The notes under the pieces are model-generated. The model was not told the origin of the DNA, ran no database searches, and worked only from the letters and a program-made list of their open reading frames with translations. DNA of 45,190 nt from assembly GCA_964398365.1 (NCBI GenBank), contig CAYNMC010000011.1:1-45190 (forward strand), in the 5' to 3' direction. A program made the position numbers and the translations under genes. Source of the DNA: CAYNMC01 sp964398365. GTDB lineage: Bacteria; Patescibacteriota; Microgenomatia; UBA1400; CAYNMC01. This document shows, piece by piece, positions 38,403-45,190 of this stretch (positions are counted from its first letter, which is position 1; each line of letters begins with the position of its first letter).

Positions 38403-39593
38403 ATGGAACGGAGCCATCATCAATTTAATTTACCTTTTCTGAGCCATTTTCGCTTGCAGGGTTTATGGGGAATTTATCTTAATATTGCTTTTCGCGACTT
38501 GGGTTTAGCCTTAATTGATATTTTTATTCCCCTTTATCTTTTTAAAATCACGGCCAGTCTTGAGAAGACTTTTTTGTTTTATGCCCTTTATCATTTAATG
38601 GTCTTGCCGGCAAGCTGGTTTGCTGGCAGAATCGGTCAAAAAGTAGGCTTGGACGTTTTGGAGTTTATTTCAGTAGTTTGGCGGACCCTTTTTTTATTGG
38701 CTTTAATCTTGGCCAAAATTTGGCCTGCTTTTATTTGGCCGGCTGCCATCTTTTGGGGTGTTACCATCCCTTTTTGCTGGCTGCCTTATCATTATACCGT
38801 GGTGAGCAGATGTAGTCCTTACCAGTTTGGACAGATCGTGAGCAGACTTGATATCATTTCTAAGCTGATGGTGGGTTTGGGGCCATTTTTAGGCGGTTTG
38901 GTGATCTTTAACTTTGACTTTGCCCTCCTTTATTTTTTAGCCATCGTTGCTTTTTTAATTTCTGGAGTGGTGATTTTTTTGGACGATTTTGACCGCAAGA
39001 AAATGCGTTTGGATTTCCGAAAAATTATCAAGCGTTTCTTGCGGTCGAATCTTCGTCAATTTTGGTTGGGAATGATTGGCAAGGGAATTGAATCAGAGAT
39101 TGCCACGGTAGCTTGGCCGCTTTATATTTTTTTGATGGTTTCTTCCTATACAGTTTTAGGCGGCATCCAGAGCGTGAGTTTTTTAATTTCCATTATTACT
39201 CTTTGGCTGGTGGGGAAATGGGTAGATAAAAAGGGCATGATGATTCTCAATTTTGGCATTGTTGGCAATGTTTTAAACTGGTTAGTTCGCCCATTTTTAA
39301 TTTCCGGCTTGCTTATTTTTTTATCGGACTTGGTTTATAAATTACTCTCTATCTTAATTTGGGTGCCTTTTATGACCGTTACTTATAAAAAGGCCGCGGC
39401 GATGCATAAATTAGAATTTTTTATTCAAAGAGAGTGGAGTTTACATTTTGCTTCCGGTTTGACAGCAGTGGTGATGGCGGTTCTGGTGGGTCGGTGGCAT
39501 TTCTCTTGGAATGCCTTATTTGCTCTTGGTATCAGCGGTTTGTTGCTGTGTACTTTGATTGTCACACCGGGGATAAAAATTAAAAAGCCATGA
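38403..39593 (+). CDS. MFS-like transporter (12 membrane segments)
   Basis: About 396 residues with twelve hydrophobic segments in two sets of six. Motifs are FIPLYLFKITASLEKTFLFY, a loop-2-type ASWFAGRIGQKVGL and the second-half counterpart TLWLVGKWVDKKGM, which are the Gly-rich Arg/Lys loops of major facilitator proteins. Substrate cannot be told. The ATG at 38403 is chosen; the frame is open upstream to a TTG at 38385 inside pth, which is less likely. The next gene overlaps by four bases (ATGA). Confidence 0.78.
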   Translation: MERSHHQFNLPFLSHFRLQGLWGIYLNIAFRDLGLALIDIFIPLYLFKITASLEKTFLFYALYHLMVLPASWFAGRIGQKVGLDVLEFISVVWRTLFLLALILAKIWPAFIWPAAIFWGVTIPFCWLPYHYTVVSRCSPYQFGQIVSRLDIISKLMVGLGPFLGGLVIFNFDFALLYFLAIVAFLISGVVIFLDDFDRKKMRLDFRKIIKRFLRSNLRQFWLGMIGKGIESEIATVAWPLYIFLMVSSYTVLGGIQSVSFLISIITLWLVGKWVDKKGMMILNFGIVGNVLNWLVRPFLISGLLIFLSDLVYKLLSILIWVPFMTVTYKKAAAMHKLEFFIQREWSLHFASGLTAVVMAVLVGRWHFSWNALFALGISGLLLCTLIVTPGIKIKKP

Positions 39594-39880
39594 AGCGAAA
39601 AGCCAGCGAGTTTCAGTCTTTAAAAGAAATTTTGGGAAGTTACGATTTGGACAGAAAAAAATATATTACGCGTGAGTTTCAGGATTATGGTTTGAAATTG
39701 GCGCAAGAACTGGGTGACGAAAAACATAAAAGTCTTTATATTAAATTGGCAAAAACTTTGGCTCGGAAAATTTTGGAAGAGGCGCGGATTTTTGTAAAAG
39801 ACGCCCATCAGGTAAAAAACAAAGCCAGGCTTTTTATGTGGAAAGTGAAAATGCTGAAAAATGAAAAGAAGAAAACTTAA
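39590..39880 (+). CDS. Small helical hypothetical protein
   Basis: A 96-residue, highly charged protein rich in Lys, predicted mostly helical (FQDYGLKLAQELGDEKHKSL, LAKTLARKILEEARIFVKDA). It has no membrane segment. It is translationally coupled to the MFS-like gene before it and its 3' end overlaps the MGMT-like gene by 20 bases. No family is recognised. The tight coupling supports it as a real gene. Confidence 0.65.
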   Translation: MKRKASEFQSLKEILGSYDLDRKKYITREFQDYGLKLAQELGDEKHKSLYIKLAKTLARKILEEARIFVKDAHQVKNKARLFMWKVKMLKNEKKKT

Positions 39881-40169
39881 TTTTTTCAGCCGAGTTTATC
39901 AGTTAACCAAAAAAATTCCTGCTGGGAAAGTGGTTACCTACGGTTGGTTAGCCAAGAAATTAGGCACCCGCGAAGCAAGAAAAGTGGGTTTTGCCTTACA
40001 TGCCAATCGGGATTCCCGCATCCCTTGTCATCGCGTCGTTAATCGTAAAGGCGAATTAGCCAAGAATTTTGGCTGGGGCGGCTGGCAGGAACAAAAAAGA
40101 AGACTGGAAAAGGAAGGAATCTTTGTGGCAGGGAATAAGGTTGATTTACTCAGGTACCAACTTGATTAA
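39861..40169 (+). CDS. MGMT-domain DNA alkyltransferase-like protein (with PCHR Cys)
   Basis: A 102-residue protein equal to only the C-terminal DNA-binding/active-site domain of O6-alkylguanine-DNA alkyltransferase. It has VYQLTKKIPAGKVVTYGWLA, then RIPCHRVVNRKG. The Cys of PCHR is present, so unlike many alkyltransferase-like (ATL) proteins, where it is replaced, this one could still accept alkyl groups. The N-terminal domain of full MGMT is missing. It overlaps the preceding gene by 20 bases and is followed after 18 bases by acylphosphatase. Confidence 0.9.
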   Translation: MKRRKLNFFSRVYQLTKKIPAGKVVTYGWLAKKLGTREARKVGFALHANRDSRIPCHRVVNRKGELAKNFGWGGWQEQKRRLEKEGIFVAGNKVDLLRYQLD

Positions 40170-40187
40170 ATTTATAAATTTAAGGAA

Positions 40188-40472
40188 ATGTCGGGTAAAA
40201 ATTTTAAACGCCTTCACCTTTTTATTACTGGGCAGGTTCAAGGTGTTTTTTTTCGGGCATACAGTCAGACAAAGGCACGCCAGCTGGGTTTAAGTGGTTG
40301 GGTTAGAAACCTTCCTGACGGACGGGTGGAAATGGTGATTGAAGGAGAGCCAGCAATTTTAAGGAAGATGTTAACTTGGTGTTATCAGGGGCCACCAAGG
40401 GCAAAGGTAGAAAAAATAGAAATGGTTTGGGAAAAAAGTCAAGGCGAGAAAGAGTTTAAAATCAGATACTAA
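40188..40472 (+). CDS. acyP: Acylphosphatase
   Basis: Hydrolyses acyl phosphates. The motif GQVQGVFFRAYSQTKARQLG near residue 15-34 contains the catalytic Arg, and GWVRNLPDGRVEMVIEGE provides the catalytic Asn. Length of 94 is normal. It lies in the compact plus-strand run after the MGMT-like gene. Confidence 0.95.
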   Translation: MSGKNFKRLHLFITGQVQGVFFRAYSQTKARQLGLSGWVRNLPDGRVEMVIEGEPAILRKMLTWCYQGPPRAKVEKIEMVWEKSQGEKEFKIRY

Positions 40473-40493
40473 ACTTGTTGGTTGAGAAACTGT

Positions 40494-40499
40494 TATACT
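40494..40499 (+). promoter_or_regulatory. Extended -10 promoter (TGTTATACT)
   Basis: TGT before TATACT makes an extended -10 element. The ATG of the next gene (40509) is nine bases after it, so the leader would be about three bases. Confidence 0.4.
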
Positions 40500-40508
40500 A
40501 AAATAACG

Positions 40509-41183
40509 ATGACAGAAATTTCTGGAGCAACACCGCCGCCAAGCGAATTTAATCAAAAATTTGCAAAAGTGGTCTTGCCGCCAGCTCATCAATTTCAAAC
40601 CTCTCTTAAAAATTTTCAGCCTAAGTTAGCAGAGCTTATTTTTCTGGGTTATTTTTTGGCAGTTTTCTGGCGCTCGCGGTTTTTTCTATTTTTAAATTTC
40701 GATTTGGGACTTTGGTTGATGCACTTAAGAGAGTTTTTGACGTGGCTGGTTGGTGGTTTTCTTGGCTGGCATTTTTTATTTTTAGACAAAATTGTTTATT
40801 TTTATTTTTTACATCCGGAATTACCCTCAACTCAGCAGGCAAAAAAAGTGATGGAAAATCATGGTTTGAGGGCTTGGTTAAAACTGATGATTAATGAGAA
40901 AGTTGAGGAAAAACTCACGCTGCGCAGCCTACTTTTTCAGCTGGTCTTTTGGGTTTTAGCCATTTTTACCGTCACTTCTACGGCTTCCTTTTTGGGTAAA
41001 GGCCTGGTAATGGGCTTAGGGTTACATCTCTTAATTGAAGAATGGCAGTTACAGTTAAGTAATCCCTTAATTTTAAATAAACGCCTTTTTTGGCAGCTTA
41101 AAAGAACGGTGAGTCTAGAGGAACAAAAATACTATTTGGGAATAATGACGCTTTTATTTTTATTCCTCACCTTGTTGATCTAA
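40509..41183 (+). CDS. Polytopic membrane protein, uncharacterised
   Basis: About 224 residues: a soluble Pro-rich N-terminus (TEISGATPPPSEF), then about four to five membrane segments (LIFLGYFLAVFW, LREFLTWLVGGFLGWHFLFL, LLFQLVFWVLAIFTVTS, GLVMGLGLHLLIEEW). No named family recognised. The ATG at 40509 is chosen because a promoter lies just before it; the frame is open to a TTG at 40482. lgt begins ten bases after the stop. Confidence 0.7.
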   Translation: MTEISGATPPPSEFNQKFAKVVLPPAHQFQTSLKNFQPKLAELIFLGYFLAVFWRSRFFLFLNFDLGLWLMHLREFLTWLVGGFLGWHFLFLDKIVYFYFLHPELPSTQQAKKVMENHGLRAWLKLMINEKVEEKLTLRSLLFQLVFWVLAIFTVTSTASFLGKGLVMGLGLHLLIEEWQLQLSNPLILNKRLFWQLKRTVSLEEQKYYLGIMTLLFLFLTLLI

Positions 41184-41193
41184 AATAACCTCA

Positions 41194-41943
41194 ATGGTTT
41201 TTAATTACCACTTTCATTTTTATGGTTTTTTTGTTGGTTTGGGGATTATTGTTGGCGGACTTATTGTTGAGCAAATTAAAAAAAGGGGCTTCGGCAGTCA
41301 ATTGGCCGAATGGTCTTTTGAAAGCCTCCTTCCCTGGGGTTTAATTCCCGGAATTATTGGTGCTCGCCTTTATCATGTTTTAAGTGAGTGGGATTACTAC
41401 CAGCAAAGTCTCTTAAAAATTTTTTATGTATGGGAAGGCGGTTTGGCAATTTATGGGGGATTAGCAGGCGCCATTTTTGGTCTTTGGCTTTGGTCTCGAT
41501 CTCAAGGACAAAATTTAAAAATATTTTTAACCTTATTGGATTTTTTAAGTTTTGGTTTGCCCGTAGGCCAGGCAATCGGTCGCTTAGGCAATTATTTTAA
41601 TCAAGAGTTATATGGTTTAGCCACAAACCTGCCCTGGGCAATTTATATTGAAGCCAAAAAAGGTTATTTTCACCCTCTGTTTGCCTACGAAGCGATTTGG
41701 GATGTAATCATCTTTTTTATTCTTCTTAAAAGATTTTCAAGACTTAAAAAACAAAATTTTTCAAAACCGGGCAGTTATTTTTTTATTTATTTAGGCTTGT
41801 ATGGTTTTGGTCGATTCTGGCTTGAATACCTCCGAGTTGAACACTGGCAAATCGCCGGTATTAATGTTGCCCAGACAATCAGCTTTTTATGTTTTATAAG
41901 TCTGATATGTTATTATATGATTTATGGAAGGAAAACTAGTTAA
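41194..41943 (+). CDS. lgt: Prolipoprotein diacylglyceryl transferase
   Basis: Attaches diacylglycerol to the lipobox Cys of prolipoproteins. The 249-residue membrane protein has the Lgt signature GRLGNYFNQELYG near 131-143, and other family parts: IIGARLYHVLSEWDYY, WEGGLAIYGGLAGAI, HPLFAYEAIWDVI, YGFGRFWLEYLR. A TAAAAT box ends seven bases before the ATG, but the gene is also tight behind its neighbour. tsaC overlaps its end by 20 bases. Confidence 0.95.
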   Translation: MVFNYHFHFYGFFVGLGIIVGGLIVEQIKKRGFGSQLAEWSFESLLPWGLIPGIIGARLYHVLSEWDYYQQSLLKIFYVWEGGLAIYGGLAGAIFGLWLWSRSQGQNLKIFLTLLDFLSFGLPVGQAIGRLGNYFNQELYGLATNLPWAIYIEAKKGYFHPLFAYEAIWDVIIFFILLKRFSRLKKQNFSKPGSYFFIYLGLYGFGRFWLEYLRVEHWQIAGINVAQTISFLCFISLICYYMIYGRKTS

Positions 41944-42499
41944 GGCCCTAGCGGTTTTGAGAAAGGGAGGCGTGCTCATTTTTCCCACCGATACTGTTTG
42001 GGGAATTGGTGTAAGTTTGCAGCGACCAGAGGCAATTAAAAAACTTTATCAAATTAAAAAAAGAGAGAAAAATAAACCCACCGCCATTTTAGTGAAAGAT
42101 AAACAGATGGCCTGTCAATTAGGGGAAATTAACCCTCAGGCCAAAAAATTGATGGCTCGTTACTGGCCCGGTGGTTTAACTTTGGTGGTGAAAGCCAAAC
42201 CCGGCCTACCCAAGGAGATTTTAGGTCCAGGCGGAACCGTGGGTTTAAGACAACCTGACCACCAATTAATTTTAAAATTGTTAGCTAAACTGGACACGGG
42301 TTTGGTGGCCACTTCCGCTAATTTTAGTGGTGAAGCCGCGCCGCTTGACCGAAAATCAATTAACCAAAATTTAATCGCTCAGGCGGCAATGGTACTTGAA
42401 GGAGAGGCGGGTGCCAAACCGCCGTCAACGGTTTTAGATACCACTGTGACTCCTTTTAAAGTATTAAGACAAGGAGAAGTAGTTCTTCGGGAATCATAA
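41924..42499 (+). CDS. tsaC: Threonylcarbamoyl-AMP synthase (Sua5/YciO/YrdC family)
   Basis: Makes threonylcarbamoyl-AMP for the t6A modification of ANN-decoding tRNAs. The YrdC domain motifs are GGVLIFPTDTVWGIG, KLYQIKKREKNKPTAILV, YWPGGLTLVVKAK, GLRQPDHQLI and TSANFSGEAAP. Length of 191 is typical of the single-domain TsaC form rather than Sua5. It overlaps lgt by 20 bases. It is followed by a 122-base gap with a new promoter. Confidence 0.93.
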   Translation: MEGKLVKALAVLRKGGVLIFPTDTVWGIGVSLQRPEAIKKLYQIKKREKNKPTAILVKDKQMACQLGEINPQAKKLMARYWPGGLTLVVKAKPGLPKEILGPGGTVGLRQPDHQLILKLLAKLDTGLVATSANFSGEAAPLDRKSINQNLIAQAAMVLEGEAGAKPPSTVLDTTVTPFKVLRQGEVVLRES

Positions 42500-42543
42500 A
42501 GTTCTGCTTTTTAAAACTGCTTTTATTTTCTCCTATTTAACTC

Positions 42544-42572
42544 TTGACAAAGGAAAGGAGAATACCTACTAT
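42544..42572 (+). promoter_or_regulatory. Consensus-like promoter for the small conserved protein
   Basis: TTGACA (42544-42549) and TACTAT (42567-42572) have 17 bases between them. This is the best sigma-70-type match in the window. The leader is about 50 bases. Confidence 0.65.
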
Positions 42573-42630
42573 ATGAGGTATAGCCAGTAAAGTTTTTAAG
42601 AAATCTGGAAAAGGAAAGGGGGTGAAAAAA

Positions 42631-42828
42631 ATGGCCTATTCTTACACGAATGCCAAGGGGCAAAAATATTACCTTCACTATCGAGACGTGACGCTGCGTG
42701 GAGGCCGTAATCAAAGAATTTATTACTTCGCGAGAGAAATTCGCAGTAATGCTTTAGATTCTGTACCTTCAGGTTATAAAGTGGTGGAAACCAAAAGGAC
42801 CGGCATGCCCGTCCTGAAGAAGGCTTAA
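42631..42828 (+). CDS. Small conserved basic protein, unknown function
   Basis: A 65-residue basic protein starting MAYSYTNAKGQKYYLHYRDV and containing YYFAREIRSNALDSVPSGYK and a KRTGMPVLKK end. From memory, similar short proteins occur widely in Patescibacteria, but I know no function for them. The ATG at 42631 is chosen because AAAGGGGGTGA lies five bases before; a GTG at 42622 overlaps that site. A consensus-like promoter and a strong terminator frame it, so it is probably an abundant, monocistronic mRNA. Its many aromatic and basic residues would fit a nucleic-acid-binding role, which is inference. Confidence 0.8.
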   Translation: MAYSYTNAKGQKYYLHYRDVTLRGGRNQRIYYFAREIRSNALDSVPSGYKVVETKRTGMPVLKKA

Positions 42829-42849
42829 CTTGCTTTAGTATTGTTAATA

Positions 42850-42885
42850 CCAAGTCTTCGGGATTATAAAACCCGAAGATTTTGG
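42850..42885. terminator. Bidirectional hairpin terminator
   Basis: TCTTCGGG (42855-42862) and CCCGAAGA (42872-42879) form a perfect eight-pair stem, extended by CCAA/TTGG outside. TTTT follows on the plus strand. It lies between convergent genes and can serve both. Confidence 0.7.
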
Positions 42886-42890
42886 TGGAT

Positions 42891-44021
42891 TTAAGGATTG
42901 ACTTGCAGGTTTTGCGAAATCTCTTTTAAATTTTTAAGCACGGCTTCTTTTTCTTCCCCTTCTAAAAAATAAGGTTGGGAGTAGTTTTGAATAAAAATTG
43001 GGAAAATTTGGGTGTCCACCAGCTTACCTTTATACAAGGTATGTTTAGCAATAAAACCAGTTTTGGTAGCTAAACTCCATTCTTGGTCAAAAATAAAATT
43101 GCCATGGGCATAAATAATCAAACCTTCTTGATAAATTTCTAAGGGTTGATACCAATGTGGATGATTACCGACCAGCAAATCGGCGCCGGCTTCAATCATT
43201 TGATGAGCAAGCCTAATCGTCGTTGAAGAAGGTAGGCGTTGGTACTCACTGCCCCAGTGACTAGAGACAATGAGAAAATCAACTTGCTTTTTAGCTTTGC
43301 TGATGGTAACCAGAAAATCCTTTGACCAGTCTTCTTCTAAAAAATTAAAACCCAGAAAACCAATTTTGAGATTTTTGAGTGTTTTGACGGTTAGGGGTTC
43401 GAAAATTTTTTCCTGACAGTGAAAATTTGGCGGCAGGCCACTGATTAAAATTTCATTTTGAGAAAGCAAGTTGACGGTTTGACATAAACCTTCAGGACCC
43501 CAATTAAGACTGTGGTTATTGGCAAGATTGGCAACGTCAATCCCGGCAAAAATTAAGCCCTCAATAAATTTTTGGTTGCCGCAAAAAACCATGCCTTCAT
43601 TGGTGGGGGGACAGTTGGCAATCAGCGGCGCTTCGAGGTTGATTAAAGTTAAGTCGGCAGTCTTTAAAAAGGAGGCGGTTTTTTGAAAAGGATAAATAAA
43701 GTTTTGATATTTTGTCATCAGCCAGTTAACAGTGCGGGCAGGAATGACATCACCGGTAGTAATCAAAGTTATTGTTTCACTTTTGGGCAAGGCTTGAGTC
43801 CAGCGATGATCCGTCAAAAAAATAGATTCATAATCAATTTTTTTAATTGATATTTCTTGTTCTTTATTTTGGCTTAAAGTGGAAGTTTTTGCTGGCATTG
43901 AGGGTTTGTCTGAAGAAATTTTTATCGCTAAATTTTCGGCAGGGAAAAGAAGCGAGGAAAATAAAGAAACAAGGGCAAGTAGCATCGTTTTTAGTTCAAG
44001 CATCGAGTATAATTGTATCAT
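42891..44021 (-). CDS. CapA-family (poly-gamma-glutamate synthesis-like) metallophosphatase-fold protein
   Basis: Typical CapA motifs: LITTGDVIPARTVNW, LTLINLEAPL, FAGIDVANLANNHSLNWG, LIVSSHWGSEYQRLPSSTTI, GADLLVGNHPHWYQPLEIY and IIYAHGNFIFDQEWS. The Asp, Asn and His residues are those of the calcineurin-like fold. An N-terminal signal segment (LLALVSLFSSLLF) indicates export. The ATG at 44003 (MLELKTMLLALV) is likely the real start since a TACAAT box lies eight bases before it; 44021 is the outer limit. CapA proteins take part in capsule or poly-gamma-glutamate formation, but no other capsule-specific gene is adjacent. Divergent from the NUDIX gene with overlapping promoters. Confidence 0.88.
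   Translation of the reverse strand: MIQLYSMLELKTMLLALVSLFSSLLFPAENLAIKISSDKPSMPAKTSTLSQNKEQEISIKKIDYESIFLTDHRWTQALPKSETITLITTGDVIPARTVNWLMTKYQNFIYPFQKTASFLKTADLTLINLEAPLIANCPPTNEGMVFCGNQKFIEGLIFAGIDVANLANNHSLNWGPEGLCQTVNLLSQNEILISGLPPNFHCQEKIFEPLTVKTLKNLKIGFLGFNFLEEDWSKDFLVTISKAKKQVDFLIVSSHWGSEYQRLPSSTTIRLAHQMIEAGADLLVGNHPHWYQPLEIYQEGLIIYAHGNFIFDQEWSLATKTGFIAKHTLYKGKLVDTQIFPIFIQNYSQPYFLEGEEKEAVLKNLKEISQNLQVNP
44008..44017. promoter_or_regulatory. Overlapping divergent -10 boxes
   Basis: Plus-strand TATAAT (44008-44013) lies six bases before the NUDIX ATG at 44020. Minus-strand TACAAT (44012-44017) lies eight bases before the capA-like ATG at 44003. The boxes share two bases, so polymerase can use only one side at a time, and both mRNAs would be leaderless or nearly so. 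Confidence 0.5.
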
Positions 44022-44565
44022 GAACTTTAAAAGAGAATTTTCCGCGGGCGGTGTGGTTTATAAAAAAACCCAAGATCAAAATTCCCAAATCTTTTTTTTA
44101 CTGGGTAAACACTCTGGTTACCATAAGTGGGTTTTACCTAAAGGTTTGATCGAGCCGGGCGAGAAAAGCTGGCAGACAGCCGTGAGAGAAACAAAAGAAG
44201 AAATGGGGATAGAAGCGCGTTTAATTAAACCAGAGCCAATTCATGAAGAAACCTATTTTTATGTGGCTGATCTAAAAAAATTCAAGATTCAAAACACAAA
44301 AGATAAAACCAGCGTGCAAAACCCAAAATTAGACAAAACAACGCGGCGCATAATTAAATACCAGGAAGAAGGTGGGAGAAAAACTAGGGTTTTTAAAAAG
44401 GTAGTTTTTTACTTGATGGAGTATGTCAGTGGTCAGCCAGAAGAACATGGTTGGGAGATGGAAGAGGCCGGTTGGTTTCTTTATCCTGAAGCCATCAAAT
44501 TAATGGCATTTGAAGGTGAAAAAGCAGCCCTGAAAAAGGCTTATCATTTTCTCAAAAGAGGATAA
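44020..44565 (+). CDS. NUDIX hydrolase
   Basis: A 181-residue protein. The Nudix box is GLIEPGEKSWQTAVRETKEEMGI, matching Gx5Ex7REUxEExGU at residues about 43-65. It begins MNFKREFSAGGVVYKKTQ, the normal start for the fold. A Lys-rich insert (FKIQNTKDKTSVQNPKLDKT) lies before the last strands. These enzymes hydrolyse nucleoside diphosphates linked to another moiety; diadenosine polyphosphates or dNTPs are possible. The ATG at 44020 is chosen over longer upstream in-frame starts because it follows TATAAT by six bases and because the upstream part runs into the capA-like gene. Confidence 0.92.
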   Translation: MNFKREFSAGGVVYKKTQDQNSQIFFLLGKHSGYHKWVLPKGLIEPGEKSWQTAVRETKEEMGIEARLIKPEPIHEETYFYVADLKKFKIQNTKDKTSVQNPKLDKTTRRIIKYQEEGGRKTRVFKKVVFYLMEYVSGQPEEHGWEMEEAGWFLYPEAIKLMAFEGEKAALKKAYHFLKRG

Positions 44566-44633
44566 GCAGTTGAATGCTTGTCTTTAAGAAATTAAAAAAT
44601 TAAAATAGGCAAGAGCAAATCTTGGTAATTTAA

Positions 44634-44723
44634 GGAAGGGTGCCGGAGTGGTCGATCGGACACGCTTGGAGAGCGTGCGTAGCCGCAAGGTTACCGTGGG
44701 TTCGAATCCCACCCCTTCCGCCA
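44634..44723 (+). tRNA. tRNA-Ser(GGA)
   Basis: Acceptor GGAAGGG/CCCTTCC, anticodon stem CACGC/GCGTG with loop TTGGAGA (anticodon GGA), long class II variable arm (TAGCCGCAAGGTTA), T-arm GTGGG TTCGAAT CCCAC, discriminator G. CCA follows directly (44721-44723), so it is encoded or there by chance. The mature end without CCA is 44720. A serine recombinase gene lies just beyond on the opposite strand. Confidence 0.95.
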
Positions 44724-44755
44724 ATCAGAAAAAGAGGTTGCTGGCTCGCCCCAGG

Positions 44756-45190
44756 CTAAGCTCGCCAGCCGATTTTAGGCGCAAAATTGAATTTTTTGTC
44801 TTTCAAAATAAAGTTCGAGCCGACATTTTTTAGAAATTCCCGGATTTGATAATTGTCGCCTTGCGACAATAGAATTTTGGCTTGTTTCGCCTCAAAAATC
44901 ATTTCTCTCATCGGTTCGAGCCAATTATTTCCCGATTGTTCAAAATCTCTGATTTTCTGCTCAATGTCCAGTTTTTCGTTGAGCATTTTTTGTTTCTTGG
45001 CTTGATATTCTTCAATAGTTAAAACCTCGCCTTCAATGTAGAGGTCTAACAATTTTTCAATTTTCTGATCAATTTCTTCTTTTTGTCGCTTAAGATTTTG
45101 AACAATAATTTCGCTTTCCCTTTTTGCCCGTTCTTTTTCCTCACCTAATTCGGCAAACATATTTTCTGCCCAGTCATCGGGCAAATAAAC
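44756..45190 (-). CDS. Large serine recombinase, C-terminal part (partial)
   Basis: The frame is open to the right edge (VYLPDDWAENMFAEL onward), so this is the end of a longer gene; its catalytic resolvase domain is outside the window. The visible part is the coiled-coil region of large serine integrases: LKRQKEEIDQKIEKLLDLYI, EGEVLTIEEYQAKKQKMLNE, followed by a tail ending FAPKIGWRA. Such enzymes integrate phages and mobile elements. It ends 36 bases from tRNA-Ser. Family assignment rests on the coiled-coil pattern and the typical YLPDDWAE start of this region. Confidence 0.75.
   Translation of the reverse strand, partial: VYLPDDWAENMFAELGEEKERAKRESEIIVQNLKRQKEEIDQKIEKLLDLYIEGEVLTIEEYQAKKQKMLNEKLDIEQKIRDFEQSGNNWLEPMREMIFEAKQAKILLSQGDNYQIREFLKNVGSNFILKDKKFNFAPKIGWRA

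Noticed and set aside
41181..41186. Leaderless promoter of lgt as a firm call
   Set aside because: The spacing fits (TAAAAT, seven bases, ATG), but it overlaps the stop codon of the gene before in AT-rich sequence, so chance is likely.
43879..44019. Extended NUDIX start at 43879
   Set aside because: The extra residues are antisense to the capA-like signal peptide and precede the normal start of the fold; the promoter is at 44008.

Overview
The window looks like a bacterial chromosome segment from the Candidate Phyla Radiation (Patescibacteria), most like a Microgenomates-type genome. That placement is inferred from gene content: compact AT-leaning sequence with many 4-base overlaps, a stand-alone 5'-3' exonuclease, VirB2-like 'T4SS pilin' membrane proteins, a CxxC-x17-CxxC protein, an S23-type four-helix-bundle protein, PilN/PilO with no flagellar genes, and many GT-C glycosyltransferases. 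TGA is used as a stop (for example in the 4-base overlap at 37823-37826), so the code appears standard. No rRNA and no CRISPR array are visible.

Layout. 1-1759 (minus): two related Cys-rich secreted proteins with a shared pilin-like membrane domain; the first runs off the left edge and the second carries a one-base frameshift. 1842-7837 (plus): envelope genes (SpoIID-like protein, S23 protein, PH-domain protein, a degenerate PP2C-like/beta-propeller protein, LytR-CpsA-Psr protein). 7834-13007: three GT-C glycosyltransferase genes, the last a double-length fusion. 13025-20376 (minus): a surface/pilus region with pilN, pilO, a fibronectin-like surface protein, a Wzy/WaaL-type protein and three secreted proteins with Ser-Pro linkers. 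20446-25165: rpsT, murJ, lepA and an unusual tyrosine recombinase. 25260-36586: ftsB-like gene, tRNA-Met, a tRNA-like element, trpS, ftsH, 5'-3' exonuclease, GT4, mutM, recF, eno, nnrD and thpR. 36598-42879: CxxC protein, phosphoribosyltransferase, pth, MFS-like protein, MGMT-like protein, acylphosphatase, lgt, tsaC and a small conserved protein. 42891-45190: divergent capA/NUDIX pair, tRNA-Ser and the end of a large serine recombinase that runs off the right edge.

Themes. The envelope dominates: MurJ, SpoIID, LCP, Lgt, FtsB and FtsH serve wall and membrane biogenesis, while the GT-C proteins, the Wzy/WaaL-type protein and GT4 point to surface glycan or glycoprotein synthesis, perhaps decorating the pilus and Ser-Pro-linked surface proteins. 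A recurring regulatory pattern is a -10-like hexamer 6-9 bases before a start codon, consistent with leaderless or nearly leaderless mRNAs (SpoIID gene, rpsT, murJ, trpS, NUDIX, capA). A few small-protein genes instead have long leaders and near-perfect Shine-Dalgarno sites. The least explained items are a 76-base tRNA-like cloverleaf with a CAT anticodon loop but no normal T-loop next to tRNA-Met, a double GT-C fusion with a sequestered internal ribosome site, and a 400-base intergenic stretch with terminator-like hairpins before ftsH.
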